Shown piece after piece: positions 28,219 through 36,885 of a stretch of 64,000 nt of DNA. The stretch is from Mycolicibacterium sp. MU0050 (lineage in GTDB: Bacteria > Actinomycetota > Actinomycetes > Mycobacteriales > Mycobacteriaceae). Made by a program: the position numbers and the translations under genes. The stretch is from NCBI RefSeq assembly GCF_963378085.1, contig NZ_OY726395.1, positions 3,410,001 to 3,474,000 on the forward strand, given 5' to 3'. The notes under the pieces are model-generated. The model was not told the DNA's origin, did not search any database, and worked only from the letters and a program-made list of their open reading frames with translations. Numbering within the stretch: the first letter of the stretch is position 1; each line of letters begins with the position of its first letter.

Positions 28219-28233
28219 TTGATTTGTAATCAA
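28219..28233. promoter_or_regulatory. Candidate TetR operator between AveC-like and TetR genes
   Basis: TTGAT-TTGTA-ATCAA is a perfect 5+5+5 inverted repeat in the divergent promoter region, 23 bp from the AveC-like start and 69 bp from the TetR start. The position is typical for a TetR auto-operator. Confidence 0.55.
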
Positions 28234-28302
28234 CAGCCGTCATATGACTACATCGCGGCATGCTTGTCAATAGAGCCACCGGATCGCAGCTAAACTGCGG
28301 CG

Positions 28303-28899
28303 ATGGCCAGCCCCCAGTCCTCCCGCGCCGCGATTCGGGACCGCATCCTGGCGGCGGCGCGGGAACTGTTCCGCGCGGATGGGGTGCGCGCGGTGACGAT
28401 GGGCGCCGTCGCCCGGCGGGCCGAATGCTCTCGGCAACTCGTCTACAAGGTGTTCTTCGACCGGCGGGAGTTGGTGCTCGCGGCCGCCGTCGAACGGATC
28501 ACGGAGATAGCCGACGACGCGGCCGGCGCCGCACCGTCGACGTCGTTCCGACATGCTTTCGTGGATCTCTCCGTCGAGATCATCGAAACCCTGCGCAACG
28601 ACCCGGAACTCAACGCGATTCTCGGCGAGGGCAGTCCGGTGACACTGCATGACGCGTTGTGGGAACGCGAACTCGTGGACCGGGCCGGACGGTTCTGGCG
28701 GCCGTGGCTCGACCACGGGCGCACGCAGGGCATGCTGCGCACCGACCTCGACAACAGCGACCTGGCGGACTGGCTGCACACGGTATACGCCTCGATCATC
28801 CTGCGGCGCAACATCCCGGCCAACGACGAGCGCAGCATGATCGAGCGGTTCGTCCTGACGTCGTTGACGATGGCCACGACCGACACCGCCGCCGGGTGA
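28303..28899 (+). CDS. TetR family transcriptional regulator
   Basis: A 198-residue TetR protein; HTH at about residues 25-60 (GVRAVTMGAVARRAECSRQLVYKVFFDRRELV). It is divergent from the AveC-like gene with a dyad between them, so repression of that gene and of itself is the simplest reading. The Phe-Phe where many TetRs have YxHF is a minor variation. Confidence 0.87.
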   Translation: MASPQSSRAAIRDRILAAARELFRADGVRAVTMGAVARRAECSRQLVYKVFFDRRELVLAAAVERITEIADDAAGAAPSTSFRHAFVDLSVEIIETLRNDPELNAILGEGSPVTLHDALWERELVDRAGRFWRPWLDHGRTQGMLRTDLDNSDLADWLHTVYASIILRRNIPANDERSMIERFVLTSLTMATTDTAAG

Positions 28900-28908
28900 G
28901 CGCGGGAC

Positions 28909-29427
28909 CTATTCGATGGTTTCCAGCAAGGGGCTGAGCCGATAGTCGACCAGGCGGCGCATCACCAGCCCGGTCGTCGTCTTCTCGACCCCGTCGATAT
29001 CGAGGATCTGCCCCGCCACGCGGTACAGGTCATCGGCGCCCCGGGCCACGATGTGCACCAGCAGGTCGGTGACCCCGCTGAGTCCGTGCACCTCGAGAAC
29101 CTCGGACACCCCGGCGAGCGCCTCCCCGATGGAGCGCAATTTGCGCTGGGTGACGGTCACCATGATGAAGGCGGTCAGCGGGTAGCCCAGCGCCGCGGGA
29201 TCGACCCGCCGCTCGACCGACTGCAGGACGCCGCCGGATTCGAGCCTGGTCAGTCGCGAATGAACGGTGTTGCGGGCCAACCCCGTTGCCTCACTCAGGG
29301 CGACGGCGGTGGCCCGCGGGTCCGCGATGAGGGCGCGCAGGATGCGCGCGTCAATGCTGTCGACAGCGCGTTCCGGGCTGGTCAATTTGCGTACCTCCGT
29401 CAACGAGAGCTCCGTGGATGTGCGCAT
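28909..29427 (-). CDS. Lrp/AsnC family transcriptional regulator
   Basis: A 172-residue Lrp/AsnC regulator: N-terminal winged HTH (about residues 25-75, IDARILRALIADPRATAVALSEATGLARNTVHSRL) and C-terminal RAM/AsnC_trans ligand domain (about 85-165, with GLSGVTDLLVHIVARGADDLY). It is divergent from the E1-E2 dehydrogenase genes, 94 bp apart, and probably controls them in response to an amino or keto acid (compare BkdR). I used ATG 29427 in preference to an in-frame TTG at 29436. Confidence 0.88.
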   Translation of the reverse strand: MRTSTELSLTEVRKLTSPERAVDSIDARILRALIADPRATAVALSEATGLARNTVHSRLTRLESGGVLQSVERRVDPAALGYPLTAFIMVTVTQRKLRSIGEALAGVSEVLEVHGLSGVTDLLVHIVARGADDLYRVAGQILDIDGVEKTTTGLVMRRLVDYRLSPLLETIE

Positions 29428-29521
29428 TCTGCTCAAAACTGCGCCTCACACTTGCCCAACCATAGCCTCAGTGATGTTCTAGGTGATCTATATGCGCAAC
29501 GAAAGCGATCGGTAGGACTCA

Positions 29522-31846
29522 ATGAACGCCACCGCCCTGGTCGAGGCCAACGCGACCAGCGACCTCGACGCCCTCGACACTATTGCGGACCGCGTGTTGT
29601 GGTTGTCCACGTCCATGGTCCATCACGCCAACCGGGTGCGGCCCAACGCGTCCGGCCTGAAGGTGGGCGGCCATCAGGCCTCGAGCGCCTCGATGGTGGC
29701 CATCATGACCTCGTTGTGGTTCCAGCAGTTGCAACCCGGCGACCGGGTGTCGGTGAAACCGCACGCCTCTCCGGTGCTGCACAGCATCAACTACCTGCTC
29801 GGCGAGCTCGACGAGAAGTACATGACCACCCTGCGCGAATTCGGTGGCCTGCAGTCCTACCCGAGCCGTTCCAAAGACCCTGACCCGGTGGACTATTCGA
29901 CCGGGTCGGTGGGTATCGGTGCGACGGCTCCCATGTGGGGTGCGATGGCACGTCGGTACGTCAACACCCAGTTGGGCTCCGGCGGCAGCGGCCGGCAGTA
30001 CTCGCTGGTGGGCGACGCCGAGCTCGACGAAGGTGCCGTGTGGGAGGCCATCCTGGACCCGGGCATCGCCGAACTCGGCGAGGTGGTCTGGATCGTGGAC
30101 CTGAACCGCCAATCCCTGGACCGGGTGGTGCCCAACATCGCGGCCCGTCGCCTGGAGACGATGTTCGCCGCGGCCGGGTGGCAGGTGCTCACCGTCAAGT
30201 TCGGCCGGCTGCTCCAAAAGCTGTTCGCCCGCGAAGGTGGCGACGCGCTGCGGGAGCGGATCCTCGAGATGGAAAATCCCGAGTATCAACGCCTGCTGCG
30301 CTGCGACGCCGACGAGATTCGGCAACGGCTGCCCGGCGACGGTCCGGGACGCGCTGACATCGCCGCGCTGATCGGCACGCTCGACGACGCCGAGTTGACC
30401 GCGGCGGTCCGTAATCTGGGCGGTCATGACCTCGCGGCGTTGACCGAGGCCTACCAACAGATCGACGACACGCGCCCCACCGTCATCCTCGCCTACACCA
30501 TCAAGGGCTACGGGCTGCCCACCGAGGGACATCCGCAGAACCACTCGGCGCTGCTCAGCACCGACGAATACGCCGAAATGGCAACGCGACTCGGCATGGA
30601 CACCGACCGGCCGTGGACCCGGTTCCCCGCCGGCTCCCCGGCGGGCGAGCTGTGTGCGGCCACCGCGGCGCGGTTGCGCCGCGAGCCGCTGCCCACCGTC
30701 ACCAGGCCCGAAGTCCCCACCGACATCGGCCGTACCCCGAAGGGCACCTCCACCACCCAGGCCGCCCTGGGCCGCCTGCTGCTCGACCTCACCCGTGAGG
30801 CGCCCGAGGTGGCCAAACGGGTCGTGACCGTGAGCCCCGACGTCAGCTCGACCACGAACCTGGCCGGCTGGGTCAACAAGGTCGGGGTGTGGTCGGCCAG
30901 CGAGCGGCACAACTGGTTCGCCGACGACGCGCAGACCCTGATGCACTGGAATGAACGCCCGACCGGTCAGCACATGGAACTCGGCATCGCCGAAACCAAC
31001 CTCGTGGGCCTCATCGGCGAACTCGGGGCCACCTGGAGCCGCTGGAATGAACCGCTGTTCCCGATCGGTGTGGTCTACGACCCGTTCGTCGAACGCGCCC
31101 TGGAACCATGGTCTTTCGGCATCTACGCCGGCGGGCAATCCATCCTCATCGGCACCCCGTCCGGCGTCAGCCTGGCCGCCGAGGGGGGTGCGCACCAGTC
31201 CATCAAGACCCCGTCCATCGGGCTCGAGCAACCCGGCTGCATCAGCTACGAACCGGCCTTCGCCCTCGACGTCGAATGGACGATGCTGGCCAGCATCGCC
31301 AAGCTCGGCCGCCCCGACGGGACCTCGGCCTATCTGCGGCTGTCGACGCGGCCCGTCGACCAGTCCCTGGCCGCCGTGCCGGAGGATCCCGCCGCCCGGG
31401 AACGCCGACGCCGGCAGGTCATCGCGGGCGGATATCCGCTGCGCCGCAACGACTCCGCGCGGGTCACCATTGCCGCCATGGGCGCCACGATCACCGAGGC
31501 GCTCGCGGCGGCCGACCGGTTGGGGCAGGCCGGCATTCCCGCCGACGTCATCTGTGTGACCAGCCCGGGGTTGCTGTTCGAGGCCTGGCAGGCCCGCCAG
31601 GGCCGCGGCTCCGCCGACACCTGGATCCTCGATCAGCTCTTCGGAGCCGATCGGGCGACCCCGATCGTCACCGTCCTCGACGGACACCCGCACACGCTGG
31701 CGTTCCTGGCCAACATCCAGCGGGTTCCGCTGACCGCGCTGGGCGTCTCCAAGTTCGGTCAGGCCGGCGACCTCGGCGACGTGTACCGCTACCACGGCAT
31801 CGACACCGACAGCATCGTCCGCGCCGCGCTCGACATCACCGAATAG
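29522..31846 (+). CDS. Homodimeric pyruvate dehydrogenase E1-like component
   Basis: A 774-residue thiamine diphosphate enzyme of the AceE type. The ThDP motif begins GDAELDEG (residues 164-171) and ends in DLN about 25 residues later; the second half has the transketolase pyrimidine domain with HMELGIAETNLVGLIGELG. It is shorter than house-keeping AceE (about 890-930 residues), so it is probably a paralogue for another 2-oxoacid. The E2 gene follows 43 bp after its stop; no E3 is present. Confidence 0.85.
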   Translation: MNATALVEANATSDLDALDTIADRVLWLSTSMVHHANRVRPNASGLKVGGHQASSASMVAIMTSLWFQQLQPGDRVSVKPHASPVLHSINYLLGELDEKYMTTLREFGGLQSYPSRSKDPDPVDYSTGSVGIGATAPMWGAMARRYVNTQLGSGGSGRQYSLVGDAELDEGAVWEAILDPGIAELGEVVWIVDLNRQSLDRVVPNIAARRLETMFAAAGWQVLTVKFGRLLQKLFAREGGDALRERILEMENPEYQRLLRCDADEIRQRLPGDGPGRADIAALIGTLDDAELTAAVRNLGGHDLAALTEAYQQIDDTRPTVILAYTIKGYGLPTEGHPQNHSALLSTDEYAEMATRLGMDTDRPWTRFPAGSPAGELCAATAARLRREPLPTVTRPEVPTDIGRTPKGTSTTQAALGRLLLDLTREAPEVAKRVVTVSPDVSSTTNLAGWVNKVGVWSASERHNWFADDAQTLMHWNERPTGQHMELGIAETNLVGLIGELGATWSRWNEPLFPIGVVYDPFVERALEPWSFGIYAGGQSILIGTPSGVSLAAEGGAHQSIKTPSIGLEQPGCISYEPAFALDVEWTMLASIAKLGRPDGTSAYLRLSTRPVDQSLAAVPEDPAARERRRRQVIAGGYPLRRNDSARVTIAAMGATITEALAAADRLGQAGIPADVICVTSPGLLFEAWQARQGRGSADTWILDQLFGADRATPIVTVLDGHPHTLAFLANIQRVPLTALGVSKFGQAGDLGDVYRYHGIDTDSIVRAALDITE

Positions 31847-31889
31847 AACCCTCCCACAACGAACTTCCGTGATCGGACCGCACACACTG

Positions 31890-33002
31890 ATGAACACCAC
31901 CACCCAGACCCCCACGGCCACCGTCTGCCTGCCCGAACTCGGCGAGGGGGTCGAACAGGCCACGGTGACCCGCTGGCTCAAATCCGTCGGCGACCACGTC
32001 GAGGTGGACGAGCCGCTGCTCGAGGTCGCCACCGACAAGGTCGACACCGAGGTCGCCTCCCCGCACAGCGGCACCATCACCGAGATCCTCGCCGAGGAGG
32101 ACGACGTGGTCCCTGTCGGGGAAGCCCTGGCGATCGTGTCCGGCAGCGACGACGCCGGGACGGCCCGGGCACCGGAGCCGGAAGCGGAGCCCGTGCGGAC
32201 CCCCGAGCCGGCCCCGGCACCCGTCATCGCGGCGCCGCCGGTCGCCCCGCAACCCGCACCCGCCCCGCCCCCGGCCGCGCGCCGCGGCGGCACCACCGAG
32301 AAGCTCCCGCCGATCCGGCGCACCATCGCGCGCCGGATGCTCGAGTCGCTGCAGGTATCGGCGCAGCTGACCACGGTGCTGGAGGTCGACCTCTCAGCCG
32401 TCAGCCGGCTGCGGGCCGAGCACAAGGAGGATTTCCTGAGCCGCACCGGCACCAAGCTGTCCTTCCTGCCGTTCCTCGCGAAGGCCACCCTGGAGGCGCT
32501 GCCCGAGTTCCCGATGCTCAACGCGTCGTTGAACGACGACGTCACCGAGGTCACCTACCACGGCAACTGCCACCTGGGCATCGCCGTCGAGGGCCCCAAG
32601 GGTCTGATGGTCCCGGTGATCCGCGACGCGGACACCCTCGGTATCTCCCAATTGGCCCAGGCCACAGCACGATTGGCCGACCGCGTGCGCGGCGGGACCA
32701 TCACCGTCGACGAACTCAACGGCGGCACCTTCACCATCACGAACACCGGCAGCCGGGGCGCGCTGTTCGACACCCCGATCATCAACCAGCCCCAGACGGG
32801 CATCCTCGGCACCGGGGCGGTGGTCGACCGCGTGGTCCCCGTGCGCGACGCCGGCAGCCCCCTGCGCATTGAGGTCCGCCCGATGGCCTACCTGTCCATC
32901 TCCTACGACCACCGGATCGTCGACGGCGCCGACGCCGCGAAGTTCCTGACCGCCATGAAGCAGCGGCTCGAATCCGGCTACACCGCCGAAGATCTCAGCT
33001 GA
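31890..33002 (+). CDS. Dihydrolipoamide acyltransferase (E2) with one lipoyl domain
   Basis: A 370-residue E2: lipoyl domain at residues about 10-85 with lipoylated K50 in VATDKVDTE, a Pro/Ala-rich linker (about 92-132), and the catalytic domain from about 140 with active-site His 341 in SYDHRIVDG. The usual peripheral subunit-binding domain between linker and catalytic domain is not visible. It should accept the acyl group from the upstream E1. The start is ATG 31890; an in-frame GTG at 31869 is the alternative. Confidence 0.87.
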   Translation: MNTTTQTPTATVCLPELGEGVEQATVTRWLKSVGDHVEVDEPLLEVATDKVDTEVASPHSGTITEILAEEDDVVPVGEALAIVSGSDDAGTARAPEPEAEPVRTPEPAPAPVIAAPPVAPQPAPAPPPAARRGGTTEKLPPIRRTIARRMLESLQVSAQLTTVLEVDLSAVSRLRAEHKEDFLSRTGTKLSFLPFLAKATLEALPEFPMLNASLNDDVTEVTYHGNCHLGIAVEGPKGLMVPVIRDADTLGISQLAQATARLADRVRGGTITVDELNGGTFTITNTGSRGALFDTPIINQPQTGILGTGAVVDRVVPVRDAGSPLRIEVRPMAYLSISYDHRIVDGADAAKFLTAMKQRLESGYTAEDLS

Positions 33003-33012
33003 GCGGGCACAG

Positions 33013-33639
33013 GTGACGCGGATACTGCTGTTCGGTGCGACCGGCTACGCCGGCAGCCGGATCAGGGACGCGGCGCTGCGCCGCGGGCACCAGGTCACGG
33101 CGGTGTCTCGGGGCGGCCCGGTCGCCGCGTCGTTGTATGACCGCGACGCGGTCCTGCGGTTGGCCGAGGACGCCGACATCCTGGTCTCGGCGATCACCAG
33201 CGGTCCCGACGCCGCCGGCAACACCCTGCCCGACGCCGTGCCGATCCTGGTGGCCGCGGCGCGGCGCAGCGGGGTCCGGATCGGCGTCGTCGGCGGGGCG
33301 GGCAGCCTGCTGCTGAGCGAGGGCGGCGAGCAGGTCATCTCGCGCCTGCCGCCGATCGCACCCCCGGACAAGCTGCGCGATATCGGGCTGCACATCGACC
33401 TCCTGGACCGGCTGCGAGAAACACCCGAGGACGTCGACTGGTTCTACCTCAGTCCCCCAACCGGATTCGGCGCCCACGTGCCCGGCATCCCACGCGGCCG
33501 CTACCGCGTCGGTGCTGACGTTCTGCTCACCGACGAGCAGGGGAACTCGGAGATCAGCGGCGAGGATTTCGCCGTGGCGTTCCTCGACGAGATCGAGGAC
33601 CCCCGGCACCGTCGGGAACGGTTCACGGTTGCGTACTGA
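33013..33639 (+). CDS. NAD(P)-binding Rossmann protein (atypical SDR, NmrA/YwnB-like)
   Basis: A 208-residue atypical short-chain dehydrogenase fold with the glycine motif LLFGATGYAGSRI at residues 4-16 and ITSGPDAAGNTLPDAVPILVAAAR in the central sheet. It lacks the YxxxK active site of classical SDRs, so it may be a redox sensor or an anti-oxidative reductase. The GTG start is 11 bp after the E2 stop, so it is probably co-transcribed with E1-E2. Confidence 0.78.
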   Translation: MTRILLFGATGYAGSRIRDAALRRGHQVTAVSRGGPVAASLYDRDAVLRLAEDADILVSAITSGPDAAGNTLPDAVPILVAAARRSGVRIGVVGGAGSLLLSEGGEQVISRLPPIAPPDKLRDIGLHIDLLDRLRETPEDVDWFYLSPPTGFGAHVPGIPRGRYRVGADVLLTDEQGNSEISGEDFAVAFLDEIEDPRHRRERFTVAY

Positions 33640-33665
33640 AGCGAACTCCGCACCCGGCGCGTTAG

Positions 33666-33680
33666 GTCTACGCTGTAGAC
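33666..33680. promoter_or_regulatory. Candidate TetR operator
   Basis: GTCTAC-GCT-GTAGAC is a perfect 6+3+6 dyad ending 33 bp before the TetR start at 33713; TetR proteins of this type usually bind such repeats in their own promoter. Confidence 0.65.
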
Positions 33681-33712
33681 TCGGGCGGCAGCGGCCCGTT
33701 CTGAGGAGATTC

Positions 33713-34318
33713 GTGCGAAACGTGGGTTTGGATAGGGTCACGGTGGTGGCGGCGGCGACGAACCTCGCGCGGTCGGTGGGAGTCGAGAAGCTGTCGATGC
33801 GTCGGCTGGCCACCGAACTCGATGTGACGCCGATGGCGCTCTATCGTCACCTCCCGAACAAGGAAGCCCTGCTGGATCTCGTCGTCGACGAGTCGCTGCG
33901 ATCCGTGCCCCCGGTCGATCCCGATGGCGCGCTGATCCCCGAGTTGCGCAACTCCTTCGGGGCGATCTACCGCCTGGCCGTCGAGCAGCCGGGCCTCGCA
34001 GCCGCGATGGCGGCCCGGCCGCTGGAGGGCGAGGTGGCCCGTCACCTCGGCGAGAGCGTCCTGGTCCTGGCCGGACGCCACGGATTCGATGACAACACGG
34101 CGGCCGAATTCTTGGTGGCGCTGTTCGGTCTGACCCTCGGCACCGCCCTGTACCGCTCGTCGCGCAAAGACCGCCAGGTCCGCCTGGCCACCGCGGGCGA
34201 CGACACGCCGACCGTCGTCCGGTTGCGCGACGCCATCGCCGGGGCCAGTGCCGGCGACGACCAGTTCCTGGACTCGCTCGACCGACTGGCGGCGGGTTAC
34301 CTCCGCGAGCCGAAATGA
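33713..34318 (+). CDS. TetR family transcriptional regulator (TetR_C_1 type)
   Basis: A 201-residue TetR protein beginning VRNVGLDRVTVVAAATNLARSVG, with HTH VEKLSMRRLATELDVTPMALYRHLPNKEALL. The start layout and the MALYRHL helix are typical of the class with a TetR_C-like ligand domain. The GTG at 33713 has GAGGA 7 bp upstream. A perfect dyad lies immediately upstream, so autoregulation is likely. Target genes beyond itself are unclear. Confidence 0.87.
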   Translation: MRNVGLDRVTVVAAATNLARSVGVEKLSMRRLATELDVTPMALYRHLPNKEALLDLVVDESLRSVPPVDPDGALIPELRNSFGAIYRLAVEQPGLAAAMAARPLEGEVARHLGESVLVLAGRHGFDDNTAAEFLVALFGLTLGTALYRSSRKDRQVRLATAGDDTPTVVRLRDAIAGASAGDDQFLDSLDRLAAGYLREPK

Positions 34319-34324
34319 GTGATC

Positions 34325-35374
34325 TCAGTTCTGGGGCAAGTAGCCCGGTTTGGCGAGTAGGTCCCGGATGCCGGCGTCGATGAAGGCGGTGTCGGCGGGG
34401 TTCACTCCGCCACCGGCGAAGTGGCCCCAAATGCCGGGAATGACTCGCACTTCACCGGAAGCGATGAACTGGGTCGCCCACTGTTCGTCTTCCGGCGGGA
34501 AGTAGAGGTCCTTCTCCGCCGGCATGGCCAGCAGCGGGCACCGAATCGATCGGAGTGCTGCTTCGACGTCGCCGTCGAAGCCCGGGGTATTGCCTACATT
34601 CCCGCTGTGCCAGGTACCGATCATGGTGATCAAGTTGTTCGGGTCACGGCCGTCCCGGAAGAAGTTCTCCCAGAACCCATAGAGGAAGTCGTCGAAGGAG
34701 GTGAAGCCCAGATCTCGCCACGCCTCCTCCCAATAGAAGGCCTGCGAGTATCCCCAGCCCGAGTACACCCGCGCGAACGCGCGTAACCCCTTTATGGGCA
34801 ATACATCCGGAGCGTAATCTCCGTCGTTCCACACCGCATCGGCGGTGAGTGCTGCGACCAATGATTCCAGGAATACCTTGTTGTGCGGGGCCGTGATGCT
34901 GGATCCGCAGAATGGTGCGGCGCGTTGCACCATTTCGGGATGACTGACCGCCCACTGATATGTCTGGCCCGCACCCATCGACCATCCGGTCACCAGCGCG
35001 ATACTCGAAATCCCGAACTTTTCGGTGACGAGCTTGTACTGAGCTTCCACCTGGTCGTAGAACGTCACAGCGGGAAAGCGGGCTCGATCGTAGGGTGCCG
35101 GGGTGTTCGATGGTGACGTGGACAGTCCGTTCCCGATCATGTTGGGCACGATGATGAACCACTCGTCGGGATTGAGTGCCTTATCGGCGCCGATCAGCCA
35201 TTCGTTGTCGGTGTGCCACCCGGAATACCAGGTGGGGTAGACGATGACATTGGTCTTGTCGCTGTTAAGGGTGCCGTACGTCTTGTACGCAAGCCTCGCA
35301 TCTCGCAGCGTGAAACCGCTTTGGAGGGTGAAGTCTCCGAGGTTGAAATACTCAGCGTCGCTGGGTGGCGGCAT
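34325..35374 (-). CDS. MetX-like alpha/beta hydrolase (homoserine acetyltransferase superfamily)
   Basis: A 349-residue alpha/beta hydrolase of the MetX superfamily. It has FTLRDARLAYKTYGTLN, PNMIGNGLSTSP, the nucleophile elbow GWSMGAGQ (Ser near 131), Asp in EKDLYFPPEDE and His in IWGHFAGGG. The replacement of the canonical MetX acyl-binding region, and its position in an amide-degradation region, argue against methionine biosynthesis; hydrolysis of an ester or amide is possible. AAGGA precedes the ATG. It is downstream of the IS110 element and of fmdA on the same strand, so the insertion may have split a former operon. Base composition is less GC-rich than most of the window. Confidence 0.8.
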   Translation of the reverse strand: MPPPSDAEYFNLGDFTLQSGFTLRDARLAYKTYGTLNSDKTNVIVYPTWYSGWHTDNEWLIGADKALNPDEWFIIVPNMIGNGLSTSPSNTPAPYDRARFPAVTFYDQVEAQYKLVTEKFGISSIALVTGWSMGAGQTYQWAVSHPEMVQRAAPFCGSSITAPHNKVFLESLVAALTADAVWNDGDYAPDVLPIKGLRAFARVYSGWGYSQAFYWEEAWRDLGFTSFDDFLYGFWENFFRDGRDPNNLITMIGTWHSGNVGNTPGFDGDVEAALRSIRCPLLAMPAEKDLYFPPEDEQWATQFIASGEVRVIPGIWGHFAGGGVNPADTAFIDAGIRDLLAKPGYLPQN

Positions 35375-35403
35375 TGATGAGATCCTTAAGTTCGTAGTTG
35401 CAG

Positions 35404-35622
35404 TTACTTCGTGTTGTTACGTTGTGCTGTGACCCGGGTGGGTCGGGTGAGGCTGCATGATGCTTGCCGGCCTTGGTGGTGCGGCTTGAAAGGACTGGCC
35501 GCCCGGCCTGCTTGGACTTCTCTGACCGCTGATTGAGATCTGCGATGTGATCGCTTGTTTAAGGAAATGCTGGCGGGGTGGTCCGTGGGGATCGTGGTGG
35601 CAGGCAATCGAAAAGAGGTGAG
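35404..35622 (+). ncRNA. Candidate IS110 bridge RNA region
   Basis: IS110-group recombinases are guided by a bridge RNA encoded in the non-coding left end. This 219 bp stretch is in the expected place, has no coding potential, and contains complementary GC-rich segments (for example GCCGGCC near 35466 and GGCCGCCCGGCC near 35498). The assignment is by position and family only. Confidence 0.35.
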
Positions 35623-36831
35623 ATGACGGCGGGCCAGGTGTGGGCTGGAGTGGATGTCGGTAAGGGACATCACTGGGTGTGCGTGGTCGATGCCAACGGC
35701 ACGGTGATGCTCTCGCGTCGACTGGTCAACGATGAGCAACCGATCCGTGAACTCGTCGCCGAGCTTGAGCACCTGGCTGACGAGGTGTCGTGGACGGTCG
35801 ACTTGACCACCGTGTATGCCGCTTTGTTGTTGACGGTGCTGGCCGACGCCGGTAAGTCGGTCCGGTATCTGGCCGGCCGTGCGGTATGGCAGGCCTCGGC
35901 GATATACCGCGGTGGCGAGGGCAAAACCGACGCCAAAGATGCCCGGGTGATCGCCGACCAGTCGCGGATGCGGGGTGCCGATCTGCCGGTGCTGCATCCC
36001 GATGACGACCTGATCACCGAGTTGCGGATGCTGACCGCCCACCGCGCGGATCTGGTCGCTGACCGTACCCGCACGATCAACCGGTTGCGCCAACAACTCA
36101 TCGCGGTCTGCCCGGCGTTGGAGCGGGCCGCGCAACTGACCCAGGACCGCGGTTGGGTGGTTCTGCTGGCGCGGTATCAGCGACCGAAAGCCATTCGCCA
36201 AAGCGGTGTTCGGCGTCTGACGACGATGCTCGGCGGTGCCGGTGTGCGCAACGCGGCCACGATCGCCGCCGCGGCGGTGGCGGCCGCCAAATCCCAGACG
36301 GTGCGCCTGCCTGGCGAAGACGTCGCTGCCGGACTCGTTGCCGAGTTGGCCGGGGAGGTGGTTGCCCTCGGTGACCGCATCAAATCCACCGACGCCGACA
36401 TCAAGGACCGATTTCGCCGCCATCCCGCCGCCGAAGTGATCACCAGCATGCCCGGCATGGGTTTCCGTCTCGGTGCGGAATTCCTCGCCGCCGTCGGAGA
36501 TCCCGCTCTGATCGGCTCTGCCGACCAACTCGCCGCCTGGGCCGGGCTGGCGCCGGTATCCAAAGATTCCGGAAAACGCACCGGACGACTGCACACCCCC
36601 AAGCGTTACAGCCGACGGCTGCGTCGGGTCATGTACATGTCCGCACTCACCGCCGTCCGCTGCGACCCCGCTTCCAAGGCCTACTACCAGCGAAAACGAG
36701 ACGAAGGAAAGCGTCCGATCCCCGCCACGATCTGCCTGGCGCGGCGCCGCACCAACGTCCTCTACGCCCTCATCCGTGACAACCGCACCTGGCAACCCGA
36801 TTCACCCCCGATCACCAAATCGGCGGCTTGA
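35623..36831 (+). CDS. IS110 family transposase/recombinase
   Basis: A 402-residue IS110 recombinase: N-terminal RuvC-like DEDD domain with GVDVGKGHHWVCVVD (first Asp at residue 10) and KTDAKDARVIADQSRM, a coiled-coil middle, and the C-terminal Transposase_20 domain with SMPGMGFRLGAEFLAAVGD, WAGLAPVSKDSGKRTG and the conserved Ser region. It appears complete. I used ATG 35623 with AAAGAGG upstream; the frame opens earlier at 35578. Confidence 0.92.
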   Translation: MTAGQVWAGVDVGKGHHWVCVVDANGTVMLSRRLVNDEQPIRELVAELEHLADEVSWTVDLTTVYAALLLTVLADAGKSVRYLAGRAVWQASAIYRGGEGKTDAKDARVIADQSRMRGADLPVLHPDDDLITELRMLTAHRADLVADRTRTINRLRQQLIAVCPALERAAQLTQDRGWVVLLARYQRPKAIRQSGVRRLTTMLGGAGVRNAATIAAAAVAAAKSQTVRLPGEDVAAGLVAELAGEVVALGDRIKSTDADIKDRFRRHPAAEVITSMPGMGFRLGAEFLAAVGDPALIGSADQLAAWAGLAPVSKDSGKRTGRLHTPKRYSRRLRRVMYMSALTAVRCDPASKAYYQRKRDEGKRPIPATICLARRRTNVLYALIRDNRTWQPDSPPITKSAA

Positions 36832-36885
36832 CTTCTTCATTGAGAGTCCTTTCGGTTCATGTATGACGGGCCATCGGGGGTGGAA

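Larger units (their letters stand above)
35400..36850 (+). mobile_element. IS110-family insertion sequence (ends approximate)
   Basis: The element holds one IS110-type recombinase gene (35623-36831) preceded by about 220 bp of non-coding DNA. IS110 elements have no long terminal inverted repeats and often no target duplication, so exact ends cannot be read here. The left end must lie beyond 35390 because the MetX-like gene's ribosome binding site is intact. The right end must lie before 36886, where formamidase ends. Confidence 0.6.

Noticed and set aside
28219..28233. Counting the TTGAT-N5-ATCAA dyad as a fifth copy of the 53-58 kb operator
   Set aside because: It lacks the conserved TGACT flank and has its own adjacent TetR; kept as a separate candidate operator.
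29519..32554. 1011-residue open frame antisense to the E1-E2 genes
   Set aside because: GC-rich codon use leaves the antisense frame open; the translation has no domain, while the plus strand encodes clear E1 and E2 motifs.
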